Assembly (NCBI RefSeq): GCF_004331035.1
Contig: NZ_SJNT01000003.1
Span: 124,001 to 188,000, forward strand
From: Acinetobacter sp. ANC 4910
Lineage (GTDB): Bacteria > Pseudomonadota > Gammaproteobacteria > Pseudomonadales > Moraxellaceae
Length of the DNA stretch: 64,000 nt
Reading direction: 5' to 3'
Below are positions 44,588-53,528 of the stretch, piece after piece. The notes under the pieces were generated by a model, which saw only the letters and a program-made list of their open reading frames with translations, did not search any database and had not been told where the DNA came from. Numbering within the stretch: position 1 is the first letter of the stretch; each line of letters begins with the position of its first letter. The position numbers and the translations under genes are program-made.

Positions 44588-44780
44588 ATACCGTATCAGT
44601 AACGAAGGGATAAAAATCACCCAATATAATGAATAAAAAATACTATAAGCCATTTTATTTAAACATTTTTTTGATATTGTATAACACTATAAATCTCTAA
44701 TAAGACTTGAGAATAAATCGGACATTTCATTTAAACAGATGTCCATCAAAATGACTTTTATCCATAAAAATGAGGCAAGG

Positions 44781-45740
44781 ATGAGCGAAATAGATCACGA
44801 AATTATTCAATTATTCAAACAACATATTCATCCGCTATCCTCTAAACTTACCGAAATGCTCAACGAGCATTTTTCACATCAAACCGAACGTAGAGGCTGT
44901 GGTTATACACAAGCCACCCGTGTATTGGCTGAATACATTAATACCGCTCGATTGCCTCAAGATTTTTCTGATTTAAAACTGTTTAACCAATTTGAAACCA
45001 AGGCGCTCAAAACGCTGCTTGAACAGTCACAGTTTTCAATCTCTGATTGGCATAATTTAGATCAAAATCATGCGGCACATACACTTCCCGACTCAACGCC
45101 TGAAGAGCTTAAGCTTGAAATACAGCAACAAATCAAACTCCAACAAAAGCTTCGTGAAATTTCGTCCTACGCAAAACTTGAGGAAAGCAAACTTCTTTGC
45201 GAGCTAATTGCCGATATTATTTTACCCAGAAGTTCTATGCAGACAGGTCTGGTGGAATTAAAAGCTTTAGAAGAAAAACCTAAAGTTGGTTCATGCCCAA
45301 TGGCGGAAAATTTCTTCCTTAAAATCGCGCATGGTCGCATGCTTAGACAAGGTGAAATCAATATTTTTGTCGATGATCAACAACAACCTATTTTATTAGA
45401 AAAATTAAACATGGGAGATAATCACTCCTGTATTAGCTTGAAACCTGTTTTAATGAACGGCGTTTGCTTACCTGCGGGATCATTATTTTCTGTGAATTAT
45501 GACCGCACGCTCATTCAAGAAAAATCACCTAATCAGAAATTCAAGGGTTACATTATGCCTTATTCTGCAATCAATGGTTTTTGGTTTTTACGTCTTACAA
45601 CCCTAGCTGTTTCACCAGAAAATCGTGAACGTGCATTTACAACACATTATCAACAGCAAGTCGATAATGGACTATTTAGCCCAGGAACAACTCAACTTCA
45701 ACAATTACATGATATTGCTTTAATGCAGATTCAAGGTTAG
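44781..45740 (+). CDS. Hypothetical protein upstream of the deacetylase-family gene
   Basis: 319 residues from MSEIDHEI, preceded by AGGCAAGG; the longer start at 44739 is less well supported. Mostly helical N-terminal two thirds and a beta-rich C-terminal third (ILLEKLNMGDNHSCISLKPV, LPAGSLFSVNYD). No known domain is recognised. It ends 4 bp before the deacetylase-family gene, so the two are cotranscribed. Confidence 0.7.
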   Translation: MSEIDHEIIQLFKQHIHPLSSKLTEMLNEHFSHQTERRGCGYTQATRVLAEYINTARLPQDFSDLKLFNQFETKALKTLLEQSQFSISDWHNLDQNHAAHTLPDSTPEELKLEIQQQIKLQQKLREISSYAKLEESKLLCELIADIILPRSSMQTGLVELKALEEKPKVGSCPMAENFFLKIAHGRMLRQGEINIFVDDQQQPILLEKLNMGDNHSCISLKPVLMNGVCLPAGSLFSVNYDRTLIQEKSPNQKFKGYIMPYSAINGFWFLRLTTLAVSPENRERAFTTHYQQQVDNGLFSPGTTQLQQLHDIALMQIQG

Positions 45741-45744
45741 TCCC

Positions 45745-46611
45745 ATGCTTCAGGTTTGTTACTCTCCGCAGTACTTCGCACAAACTCATACCAATAGTAT
45801 GGAGAAATTAACTGCGGTGGCTGAGGCATTAAAACCCTTAGGTATCACCAAGTTCCATGCCCCTGACCCGCTAGCAATAGATATTTTAAAGCAATTACAT
45901 GCACCCGAATATGTTGATGCCTTTCATACGGGTACACCTGAAAAAATGGCGACATTCCAAGGCTTTAAACCATGGAATACTCAACTTCGTGATGCTGTAT
46001 ATCAAATTAATGCAGGTCAAATTCTTGCGGCTGAATTGGCATGGAAACATCAAATTTCTGCCAATATTGCCCAAGGATTCCACCATGCAATTTATGACTT
46101 CGGCAGCTCATTTTGTACGTTTAATGGCTTAGCACTCATCGCTCAAAAATTTCCCAATAAGCGGATTTTTGTACTTGATTGTGATCAACACGGGGGAAAT
46201 GGGACTGCTGAATTTACCAAGCGATACGACAATTTATTTAATTATAGTATTTATGGTCTTGCGTTTGGCTGCCCAACCTACGAACGCTCTGAAACCTGTC
46301 ATGTACATAAGCATAATGGTAACTTTAGCCAATATATTCTTGCCATTCACCAAGCCTTTAAAAGAGCAATTGAATGGAATGCCGATCTAATTATTTATCA
46401 GGCTGGTATGGACTGTCATCAAGATGACCCTTGCGGTTCTTCTTGGTTTAGTACGGAGTTGATAGAAAAACGTGATGAGATGATTTTCCGACTCGCTAAA
46501 AAGCATCAGATTCCACTGATGTTTGTCTTGGCTGGCGGATATCAAGCTTTGCCTGAATTAGTACAACTCCATTTAAGTACCTTTAAAACTGCACACCAAA
46601 TTTATTATTGA
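45745..46611 (+). CDS. Histone deacetylase-family metal hydrolase
   Basis: 288 residues. The HDAC/AcuC/AphA-type site is present: His113-His114 (GFHHA), Asp147 and His149 (LDCDQHGGNG), Asp223 (GMDCHQ). Bacterial members deacetylate proteins, polyamines or small molecules; the substrate here is unknown. The length is short but typical for one-domain bacterial forms. Coupled to the gene upstream. Confidence 0.88.
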   Translation: MLQVCYSPQYFAQTHTNSMEKLTAVAEALKPLGITKFHAPDPLAIDILKQLHAPEYVDAFHTGTPEKMATFQGFKPWNTQLRDAVYQINAGQILAAELAWKHQISANIAQGFHHAIYDFGSSFCTFNGLALIAQKFPNKRIFVLDCDQHGGNGTAEFTKRYDNLFNYSIYGLAFGCPTYERSETCHVHKHNGNFSQYILAIHQAFKRAIEWNADLIIYQAGMDCHQDDPCGSSWFSTELIEKRDEMIFRLAKKHQIPLMFVLAGGYQALPELVQLHLSTFKTAHQIYY

Positions 46612-46626
46612 AATGAGAACCAAAAA

Positions 46627-46655
46627 AAATGCCAATGTGAGTTACATTGGCATTT
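46627..46655. terminator. Bidirectional terminator between convergent operons
   Basis: AAATGCCAATGT-GAGTT-ACATTGGCATTT, a perfect 12-bp stem with A-run before it. Confidence 0.85.
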
Positions 46656-46672
46656 GAAATGCTTTGATTTTA

Positions 46673-47029
46673 TTAAGAAAAATCAAGACCTTTTTCAAAG
46701 CCTTTTAATTCATAACGCGCCATAGCCAAGTTTGATTTAGAGCGGTCGAGTACCAAGTACAAAAATAATGTTTCATTGGTATCTAATGGACGAATTAAGT
46801 GATACTGCTTACCTAAAGAAATAAGAATATCTTCAATATTATCATTTAGTTGTAATGCTTTTGCCACTTTGCGTTTAGAACGAATTACTTCAGTATTACC
46901 CGCAGCTGCAAGTTCTAAATCTACGCCATTCCCCTGAGTCGCTAAAGCTAAACCACTGTCGCTATCAACTAATGCTGCTGCGACAAAACCATCTAAACTT
47001 GTTAAAGCATCTAGACTTATACGTGCCAT
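46673..47029 (-). CDS. Roadblock/LC7 domain protein 2
   Basis: 118 residues covering one Roadblock/LC7 domain ([40 protein letters not shown]). Such proteins regulate small GTPases as activators or scaffolds. Last gene of a four-gene leftward operon, 60 bp after the 328-residue gene. Confidence 0.8.
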   Translation of the reverse strand: MARISLDALTSLDGFVAAALVDSDSGLALATQGNGVDLELAAAGNTEVIRSKRKVAKALQLNDNIEDILISLGKQYHLIRPLDTNETLFLYLVLDRSKSNLAMARYELKGFEKGLDFS

Positions 47030-47089
47030 TTATTGTTTCCTCTTGATATGGGAATTATCCCGTTTAAATTATGATTAGGTGCAGATTAT

Positions 47090-48076
47090 TTATAAGCCAA
47101 GTTTTTTACGTAATTTACCAATAAAACTACGGAGTTTATGTCCTTGGCCAGATTCTACTTGTTTTGTATCTTCCTGAAATTTCACTTCATTTTGATTTAC
47201 AAAACGCCCCAATTGCAGTAAAACAGCACAAGATACAAAATTCAATATCTGATCATGACTTAAATTCAAAAAATGCTTTACATCGCTTATTTTTGCACCA
47301 TGTGAGAAACATGCTGCCATTTTTAAAAATTCATTTCGCTTCAAATCACGTTCAAATTGAGGCCAAATTTCGAGTTTGAAATTTTGATTGAGGTCAACTA
47401 CAGGTAATTTCAAATCTGTTGACGCATTTACCACTTTCCACAACCATACGCGTAAATCATAGACTTCTTTATGCTTTGTTATTTCTTGCACAAATTGCGC
47501 TGTTGCATACGTTTGATTCAGGGTTGAGTTCAGTTGAATCGTTTTGCCTGCATCCACCCACACTCTTTCTGTTCTGGTATCAATCAATGCTAAAAAACCA
47601 CTGGCATCAAATAATTGAATAAAACCATTTCTGGGGGTGAATATTTCGGTAAATACTCGCTCGATTGATATTTCAACTTGAGGAGTAATCGTTGGCAAAA
47701 TTGGGGGGACTTTCATCTCTCTTACGGGTAACGAAAAAGGCATAGCTGTGACTAGAGCCAATTTTTCAGACAGCCATTCATGTAAATGCTCTAAATTTGA
47801 AAATGGATAAAATAACTGATCACCAATAATACGGCCAGCATGTTCAACCTTTTTGACTAAGCGCAAATAGGTAATTTGAGGATTACTCAAAACTTTCTGA
47901 ATCCCTGGTGCATTAAAGAACACATCATTGACCAGCAACAAGTCAATTTTACTTTCAGCAATATTGACCCACTTCACTTGAATGGATGAAGGAAGTGCAA
48001 GTAATACCTGTGTTTTAATATGATCTAATGTACTTAAACTCAATCCGAACACTGCAATATTTAAAATATTTGCCAT
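47090..48076 (-). CDS. Unrecognised protein of the GTPase/Roadblock operon
   Basis: 328 residues. The N-terminal 110 residues alternate strands and helices like a degenerate receiver (ILNIAVFGLSLSTLDHIKTQ, KIDLLLVNDVFF). The middle is beta-rich (FIQLFDASGFLALIDTRTER). Residues about 235-300 look like a helical or winged-helix domain (LKMAACFSHGAKISDVKHFL), and the end is basic (LRSFIGKLRKKLGL). No named family. Sits between two Roadblock genes, so it is likely part of the same signalling unit. Confidence 0.65.
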   Translation of the reverse strand: MANILNIAVFGLSLSTLDHIKTQVLLALPSSIQVKWVNIAESKIDLLLVNDVFFNAPGIQKVLSNPQITYLRLVKKVEHAGRIIGDQLFYPFSNLEHLHEWLSEKLALVTAMPFSLPVREMKVPPILPTITPQVEISIERVFTEIFTPRNGFIQLFDASGFLALIDTRTERVWVDAGKTIQLNSTLNQTYATAQFVQEITKHKEVYDLRVWLWKVVNASTDLKLPVVDLNQNFKLEIWPQFERDLKRNEFLKMAACFSHGAKISDVKHFLNLSHDQILNFVSCAVLLQLGRFVNQNEVKFQEDTKQVESGQGHKLRSFIGKLRKKLGL

Positions 48077-48155
48077 TTTAAATTACCTTAATCTCAAGAT
48101 TTTAGAACACAATGGACGCATACAATAGATTCAAAATTCAGCATAAAGAGCTTGT

Positions 48156-48614
48156 TCAAGCCAATGATTTACAATAATTTATGCTAGCCAGATCACTACT
48201 TAATTTTTGCAGGTGATATCGCATTTGACCAATCAAAGTGTCTTTATTAGCAACAGCCATTAATACCATTGGGTATTCTGCATGGCCGACGATAGATAAA
48301 AAAACTTTTCCATTTTCAGCATCTAAGGTAATCGCTTGGCAACCTTCTAATTTAATCTCTGTAATAAATGCGGAAACCATTGCCATTATTGAACTACTTA
48401 CCGCAGAAATTTTCCCCTGATTCTGCATCACTTTTTTAGATGCTGATGCCAATTCAAAACCATCTGATGAACTTAGCATTACAAAATCTACACCACTAAC
48501 AGTGTGTAAAAAATCTCGAAGCTCGTTACGACTATACTCAATTAATGTCTGAGGGAATTCACGTAAAGCTTGCATGGTTTTATACCTATTTATACTTTCG
48601 AAAGTATCTGACAT
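48156..48614 (-). CDS. Roadblock/LC7 domain protein 1
   Basis: 152 residues; the Roadblock domain spans about 30-140 (FLHTVSGVDFVMLSSSDGFE, AVSSSIMAMVSAFITEIKLE). Its start overlaps the end of the GTPase gene by 25 bp, as MglB-type regulators often do with MglA-type GTPases. A GTPase-activating or partner role is inferred. Confidence 0.82.
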   Translation of the reverse strand: MSDTFESINRYKTMQALREFPQTLIEYSRNELRDFLHTVSGVDFVMLSSSDGFELASASKKVMQNQGKISAVSSSIMAMVSAFITEIKLEGCQAITLDAENGKVFLSIVGHAEYPMVLMAVANKDTLIGQMRYHLQKLSSDLASINYCKSLA

Positions 48615-49132
48615 TCTAGCGTTGCAATTAAAGTTTCAATCATAAAAAGGACATCATCTTTTTTACGTGCATCTACGGCAAATAATGGATAATTTTTTTG
48701 GTGAATCTGCATCCAATCCCGATATACTTTTAATTTTAAGTCATCAACTTTATCTATATGAGTAATGCCAATTACAATATTGGAACCTTGTTTTTCAAAT
48801 GCTTGTAAATAAAATTCTAGCTCCAACAAGCGCTCTACACGGCTATGATCAATCAGCAATACAATACCTATCGCTCCTTTACAGACAATTGACCACATAA
48901 AATCAAATCGGTCTTGCCCTGGCGTTCCATATAAGCCTATTTGGGTACCATCATCTAAGCTAATCTCACCATAATCTATACCAACTGTAGTTAAACTTTT
49001 CGAATGAGCTTGCTTATCTGTATTTTTAGCTTCTGTACTGATTACAGAAATATCCGACAAAGCTTTAATGGCTGCAGTTTTACCCGCCCCCATGGTCCCA
49101 CCAAATACTATTTTATGCTGCTGTAAAATCAT
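48590..49132 (-). CDS. Small Ras-like GTPase of the MglA/CvnD kind
   Basis: 180 residues. P-loop GGTMGAGKTA (Lys18, Thr19), switch II LYGTPGQDRF (about 67-76; MglA/CvnD-type, lacking the usual Asp of DxxG), and the G4-like motif THID (about 124-127). Single domain, no membrane anchor. First gene of an operon with two Roadblock proteins, the usual partner of this GTPase class. Confidence 0.88.
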   Translation of the reverse strand: MILQQHKIVFGGTMGAGKTAAIKALSDISVISTEAKNTDKQAHSKSLTTVGIDYGEISLDDGTQIGLYGTPGQDRFDFMWSIVCKGAIGIVLLIDHSRVERLLELEFYLQAFEKQGSNIVIGITHIDKVDDLKLKVYRDWMQIHQKNYPLFAVDARKKDDVLFMIETLIATLECQILSKV

Positions 49133-49516
49133 GAAGTGTCTTGGACTTATTGTGTGACTTAGATCACATTATATTACACTTATTGACTAAAAACACCCAC
49201 TTTTCACCTACATTGTTCATGTTATATAAATTTAAATTTTATTCATTAATAGTTACTCTAAAAAACTGCTGCCATAATTAAATTAAAAGCTATATTCTTC
49301 AGCTAGATATTAATGTAATTGATTAACTCTAAGTTTTGAACAAATAATTAATAGCAGATTTACATATATACACTATTCATATTTACATTCCATTTTGATA
49401 TCATTTTTTACCAATAATTACAAATACTTAACATTTTTTGATCATACTTCCAGCAAATTTACTTTATATTTTGTCTATCCCTTAGTCGGATAGAACAAAT
49501 AAAAAGGAAACTTCTT
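49133..49516. other. AT-rich divergent regulatory region
   Basis: No ORF of note. A hairpin TCTATCC-N7-GGATAGA (49474-49494) lies in the likely 5' leader of the lipoprotein gene, just before its AAAGGA ribosome site. Promoter hexamers cannot be set with confidence. Confidence 0.4.
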
Positions 49517-49861
49517 ATGAATAAATTGCTTATTGCTTTAGGTCTTGCTACTGCTATGACTTTGGTTGGATGTAGTAAAGAAAAAGCCCCAGAAACAGGT
49601 GCAACAACAGGCGAGCATTTGGAAAATGCAGCTCAACAAGCGAGCCATGATATGGAAAATGCGGCAAGTGAGGCTGCTGCCAAAACTCAAGCTGCAACGA
49701 ATGAAGCTGTGAATAAAATTGATACTGCAACGGATGAGGCTGCTGCTAAAACCGAAGCTGCTGCAAAAGGCGTGAAAGATGCGGCAAAAGATGCAACAGC
49801 ACATGTTGCGGGTGCCGTTGAACAAGGTGCTGGAGATGTAAAAGAAAAAGCACAACAGTAA
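49517..49861 (+). CDS. LEA-like repeat lipoprotein
   Basis: 114 residues. A signal peptide with lipobox (LVGCSKEK, Cys19) predicts a lipid-anchored protein. The mature part is an Ala/Lys/Glu-rich amphipathic helix with 11-residue periodicity (DTATDEAAAKTEAAAKGVKD), like late-embryogenesis-abundant (group 3) proteins. Such proteins protect against drying and aggregation. The role is inferred; it stands alone with its own terminator. Confidence 0.78.
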   Translation: MNKLLIALGLATAMTLVGCSKEKAPETGATTGEHLENAAQQASHDMENAASEAAAKTQAATNEAVNKIDTATDEAAAKTEAAAKGVKDAAKDATAHVAGAVEQGAGDVKEKAQQ

Positions 49862-49870
49862 TATTTAATA

Positions 49871-49899
49871 AAAAAACACCCTGCTATAGGGTGTTTTTT
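49871..49899 (+). terminator. Terminator after the lipoprotein gene
   Basis: AACACCCT-GCTAT-AGGGTGTT with A-run before and T-run after. Confidence 0.85.
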
Positions 49900-50074
49900 A
49901 TTGCCTATAAAACGTAGGGATTTAACCGTAATGCTATGAAAAAACGCCTATACCCATCATAAAATTACGCTCACTTTAGGATTTCTCAAAACATATTTCT
50001 AGATGAAATAGTGAATATTATTTGCTTATTTTATTGAGCTTGGGCACAGTAAAGTAAATATATGGAGCCTGATT

Positions 50075-51124
50075 ATGTCTTTATTAGAACAACTAGAAAT
50101 TAAACATCCTATTTTTCTAGCCCCTATGGCAGGTATTTCAACACCCACATTGGCAGCAGAGGTTTCTAATCAAGGCGGATTCGGTTCACTAGGCTTAGGG
50201 GCGAGTTCTATAAGTTCTGCGCGCGACCAAATCCTTGCAACTCAAGCCTTAACTGATCGTTCATTTCAAGTCAATTTTTTCTGCCACCAAAGCCAAATTT
50301 TGGATCAAACAATTGCAGCGCAATGGATCGAATATTTAAACCCTCAATTCTCGCGCTTAAATGTCCCAGCTCCGCAACAGCTCGAATGTATTTATCCAAG
50401 CTTTTTAGACAATGATGATTTTTTGAATCTTGTGCTTGAAACACGTCCTAAAGCTGTAAGCTTTCATTTCGGTATTCCGCACACACATCAAATAACAGCA
50501 TTAAAAGCTGCGGGCATCATCACTATGGTCTCTGCGACTAATTTGCCTGAAGCACTTGCAATTGAAGCAGCAGGAATAGATGTCGTGATTGCACAAGGAA
50601 TTGAAGCAGGTGGTCACCGAGGTATTTTCAACCAAAATATTGATGGTGCAATCAAAACCTCCGATTTAGTACAACTGCTGAGCCAACATTGCCATATACC
50701 CGTGATTGCAGCAGGTGGAATAATGACGGGTCAACAAGCATATCTAATGCTAGAGCTTGGCGCTCAAGCTGTTCAGCTCGGTACAGCGTTTGTACAATGC
50801 AAAAGTTCAAATGCCAATGCCGCTTATCGTAAAGCATTATTGGATATCCTTGCTGTTACACAAATTACAGACAGCATTTCTGGTCGTCCAGCACGTGGAT
50901 TAGTGAACACTTGGCATACTGAAATTGATCAACCTAACCGTCCTACCGTACCCGCTTATCCATACACATATGACTTAGCCAAACAATTAAATGCCGCAGC
51001 GATTCAACACGGTGACTATGGTTATGGCGCATTTTGGGCAGGCTCTAATGTCGCTCAAATTCGTGAATTGGAAGCTGCTGATCTCATCAATCAACTGGTT
51101 TTAGAATTAAGTCAGGCGCAATAA
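50075..51124 (+). CDS. Nitronate monooxygenase family flavoprotein
   Basis: 349 residues, TIM-barrel FMN enzyme. Typical motifs: FLAPMAGISTPTLAAEVSNQ at the start, AQGIEAGGHRG near residue 175, AAGGIMTG and LGAQAVQLGTAFVQC near 215-245. These oxidise nitronates such as propionate 3-nitronate. The catalytic His is expected in the GGHRG motif. Confidence 0.9.
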   Translation: MSLLEQLEIKHPIFLAPMAGISTPTLAAEVSNQGGFGSLGLGASSISSARDQILATQALTDRSFQVNFFCHQSQILDQTIAAQWIEYLNPQFSRLNVPAPQQLECIYPSFLDNDDFLNLVLETRPKAVSFHFGIPHTHQITALKAAGIITMVSATNLPEALAIEAAGIDVVIAQGIEAGGHRGIFNQNIDGAIKTSDLVQLLSQHCHIPVIAAGGIMTGQQAYLMLELGAQAVQLGTAFVQCKSSNANAAYRKALLDILAVTQITDSISGRPARGLVNTWHTEIDQPNRPTVPAYPYTYDLAKQLNAAAIQHGDYGYGAFWAGSNVAQIRELEAADLINQLVLELSQAQ

Positions 51125-51127
51125 ATA

Positions 51128-51153
51128 AAAAGCCCAGCAATCGCTGGGCTTTT
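51128..51153. terminator. Bidirectional terminator between the monooxygenase gene and dusB
   Basis: AAAAGCCCAGC-AATC-GCTGGGCTTTT. Confidence 0.88.
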
Positions 51154-51165
51154 GACATAAGACAT

Positions 51166-52209
51166 CTATACATCAAGCAAATTAATCTGTTCGACTTGAA
51201 CATCATGCATGGTTTGCCCTTCGCTTAATAATAAATTGAAATAGTTCTCAACGACTTGGGCCTGCTCCGCTGTCGTTTCAACTTTATACATGTTCTGACG
51301 GAATTCATTACTTGCTCGTAGTCCTTTGGTATACCAAGCAATATGCTTACGTGCAATGCGACAGCCTGAATATTCACCATAGAATTGATAGAGTTCGGTC
51401 AAATGCCCCAGTAGAACTTCTTTGACTTCAGAAATCTGTGGTGCAGCCAAGTGCTGCCCAGTTGTTAAATAATGTGCAATTTCTCTAAAAATCCAAGGTC
51501 GACCCTGTGCTGCACGCCCAATCATAATTGCGTCTGCACCAGTATAGTCCAATACATATTTGGCTTTTTCAGGGCTATCAATATCGCCATTGGCAATTAC
51601 GGGAATACTCAGCAATTGTTTAACTTCTTTAATTAAGTCGTAACGTGCCGTATTTAAATACATATCCTCACGGGTCCGCCCATGCAATGCCAAAGCAGCA
51701 ATACCTGCCTGTTCTGCTCGTTGCGCCACACGCAAAATATTTTCATGCCCATTTAAAAAGCCCAAACGTGTTTTGAGCGTGACGGGTACATCTACAGCAG
51801 CAACAACTTCATCTAAAATTCGCGCAACCAAATCTTCATCTTGTAATAAAGCTGAACCAGCCAACTTATTACAGACTTTTTTGGCAGGACATCCCATATT
51901 AATATCGACGATTTGTGCCCCATTTGCGACTTGGTAACGGGCAGCCTCTGCCAAATCTTTAGGATCGGAACCTGCAATTTGTGCTGAAATTGGTGCTAAT
52001 TCACCATCAAAATTGGCACGATACAAACTTTTCTTACTCATACGTAAGGTTTTGTCCGCTGTCATCATTTCACTGACCGCATGACCAGCACCAAAGTATT
52101 TACAAAGCGTGCGAAACGGACGGTCTGTCACACCCGCCATAGGAGCGACCCAAAGTTTCTTATCTATTGATCTATCAAACAATTCTTTAATCGTGTTGTT
52201 TTGACTCAA
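51166..52209 (-). CDS. dusB: tRNA-dihydrouridine synthase B
   Basis: 347 residues, FMN enzyme that reduces uridines in the tRNA D-loop. Catalytic Cys107 in NMGCPAKKVC, FMN-binding NGDIDSP and GADAIMIGRAAQGRPWIF, and the C-terminal DusB-type HIAWYTKGL are seen. In many gammaproteobacteria fis follows dusB; here a convergent operon follows instead. Confidence 0.93.
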   Translation of the reverse strand: MSQNNTIKELFDRSIDKKLWVAPMAGVTDRPFRTLCKYFGAGHAVSEMMTADKTLRMSKKSLYRANFDGELAPISAQIAGSDPKDLAEAARYQVANGAQIVDINMGCPAKKVCNKLAGSALLQDEDLVARILDEVVAAVDVPVTLKTRLGFLNGHENILRVAQRAEQAGIAALALHGRTREDMYLNTARYDLIKEVKQLLSIPVIANGDIDSPEKAKYVLDYTGADAIMIGRAAQGRPWIFREIAHYLTTGQHLAAPQISEVKEVLLGHLTELYQFYGEYSGCRIARKHIAWYTKGLRASNEFRQNMYKVETTAEQAQVVENYFNLLLSEGQTMHDVQVEQINLLDV

Positions 52210-53075
52210 TTTCTTAAACCTCGTTTAACTTCGTTTAGTCGCTTCTAGTTGAGTTTTAATGATTTTTTCTAAACCCTATTTGCACCTTATAAAAATTATG
52301 GTGTAAATTGCATGGGAATAATCACTAAATGCCAACTCGCAAACGTTACAATACACGATAAAGCTCAAGTCTGAGTTCAGTATGAAAACTACCCACCATT
52401 GAAGGCTTCAAAGAATTTCAGTAAGTAATCACGTACAGATGCGTGAATAAAACGAACTGAAACAGAAATTGAATTAAATCCAGGAAGAATACTTCACTCA
52501 ACGACTGAGCTTAAGTACAAAACATTGGCTAGATTTATTGATCAATACAAGGAAGGGTCGCTAGAACAAAAACAGGCGCTTTAAAATTGATGGCTAGTGT
52601 AGAGATTTCAGAGAAAAATATCTATTCATTAACATGACAAGATTTTTCAAACTTTACAATTGTGCATGATACAAGTGATCAAATCACTGGTCATGATGGG
52701 ATTCCCCCTAAGAGCTGTACGGATTCACGCTGAATATGTTTGAAGTGTACCCTACATGTTATTGCTGTCTTTAAAAAAGGTGATGATTGCGTTTAAGCCG
52801 TTGCAAGAGCTTTACCCACTAAAGATGGACGTTGAGTAGGTTTATCTAGATCGTTGACTTTATGTTTTTATTTTCGTGAATGACATCAAATTTGGATAAA
52901 ATTAATGCTATTTTGTTTAAAACAATCAACAATGCCACAATCGAATAGATTTCACAGCACAACTCTCCCTTTAGATGAACTATACAAAAATCAAATATGA
53001 TCCATTACTGCTCAAGAAAATTTCTAAATTATTTTCTAAAACAGTGAGGGATTTTCTCCCCCACGTCTTATTGAT
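52210..53075. other. 866 bp without an intact gene, possible decayed element
   Basis: All frames are broken. A stretch at about 52640-52740 read rightward gives a short peptide with SLVMMGFPLRAV, faintly like a transposase, and another at about 52459-52583 reads 40 codons ending in a stop. No terminal inverted repeats or target duplication were found. The dusB promoter must lie in the left part. Confidence 0.3.
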
Positions 53076-53510
53076 CTAGAATTTTACCAAATCCCCTTTC
53101 AATGCCACGCCTGCTAGTGCCATACCTTTCGCACATTGGTAGGTGGTGGTGCTACGTGTTTCATTCGACTTATAGAAACTCACCAGATTAGTCACAGCAT
53201 TTGCACCATTGGCTTTGGCGCTATTTTGGAATTGAATCAATGCTGAACGGAGGACATGATCGCATGAAGTTTCTGCAGACTTGGCAAAACCATTGGTCTT
53301 TTTATTGGTCACTAAGCCCTTTTTAATCACCTTGCCGCCCGACTTGGTTCCTGCCAAATAAAATTTTACCGAGCCATCCAGCACGCCATCTGCAACAGCA
53401 CGATTCACTGCTTCTTGAAACTTAAAATCATACATTTTATCGGCAGCCTGAGCTGATGCAATCGCACCTAAAGACAACACAGCGACTGCACAGATTTTTT
53501 TGAATAACAT
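53076..53510 (-). CDS. Small periplasmic protein at the end of the aryl polyene operon
   Basis: 144 residues with a clean signal peptide (cleavage near ASAQAA-DK). The mature part has two Cys (SCDHVLRSAL and YQCAKGM) that may form a disulfide, and an AKANGANAVTNLVSFYKS motif like that of YbjQ/RcsF-like small domains, where NA(N/D)AV is common. Members are sometimes labelled as excinuclease-related, for which nothing in the sequence speaks. Follows the ketosynthase gene by 19 bp. Confidence 0.7.
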   Translation of the reverse strand: MLFKKICAVAVLSLGAIASAQAADKMYDFKFQEAVNRAVADGVLDGSVKFYLAGTKSGGKVIKKGLVTNKKTNGFAKSAETSCDHVLRSALIQFQNSAKANGANAVTNLVSFYKSNETRSTTTYQCAKGMALAGVALKGDLVKF

Positions 53511-53528
53511 TGTTCTACCCTTATTTTA

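Noticed and set aside
49538..49855. 105-codon ORF opposite the LEA-like lipoprotein
   Set aside because: Cys/Ser/Phe-rich mirror of an Ala/Lys repeat gene; no sign of an own start site.
52459..52740. An intact insertion sequence downstream of dusB
   Set aside because: No open transposase frame, terminal repeats or target duplication; only weak peptide resemblance.
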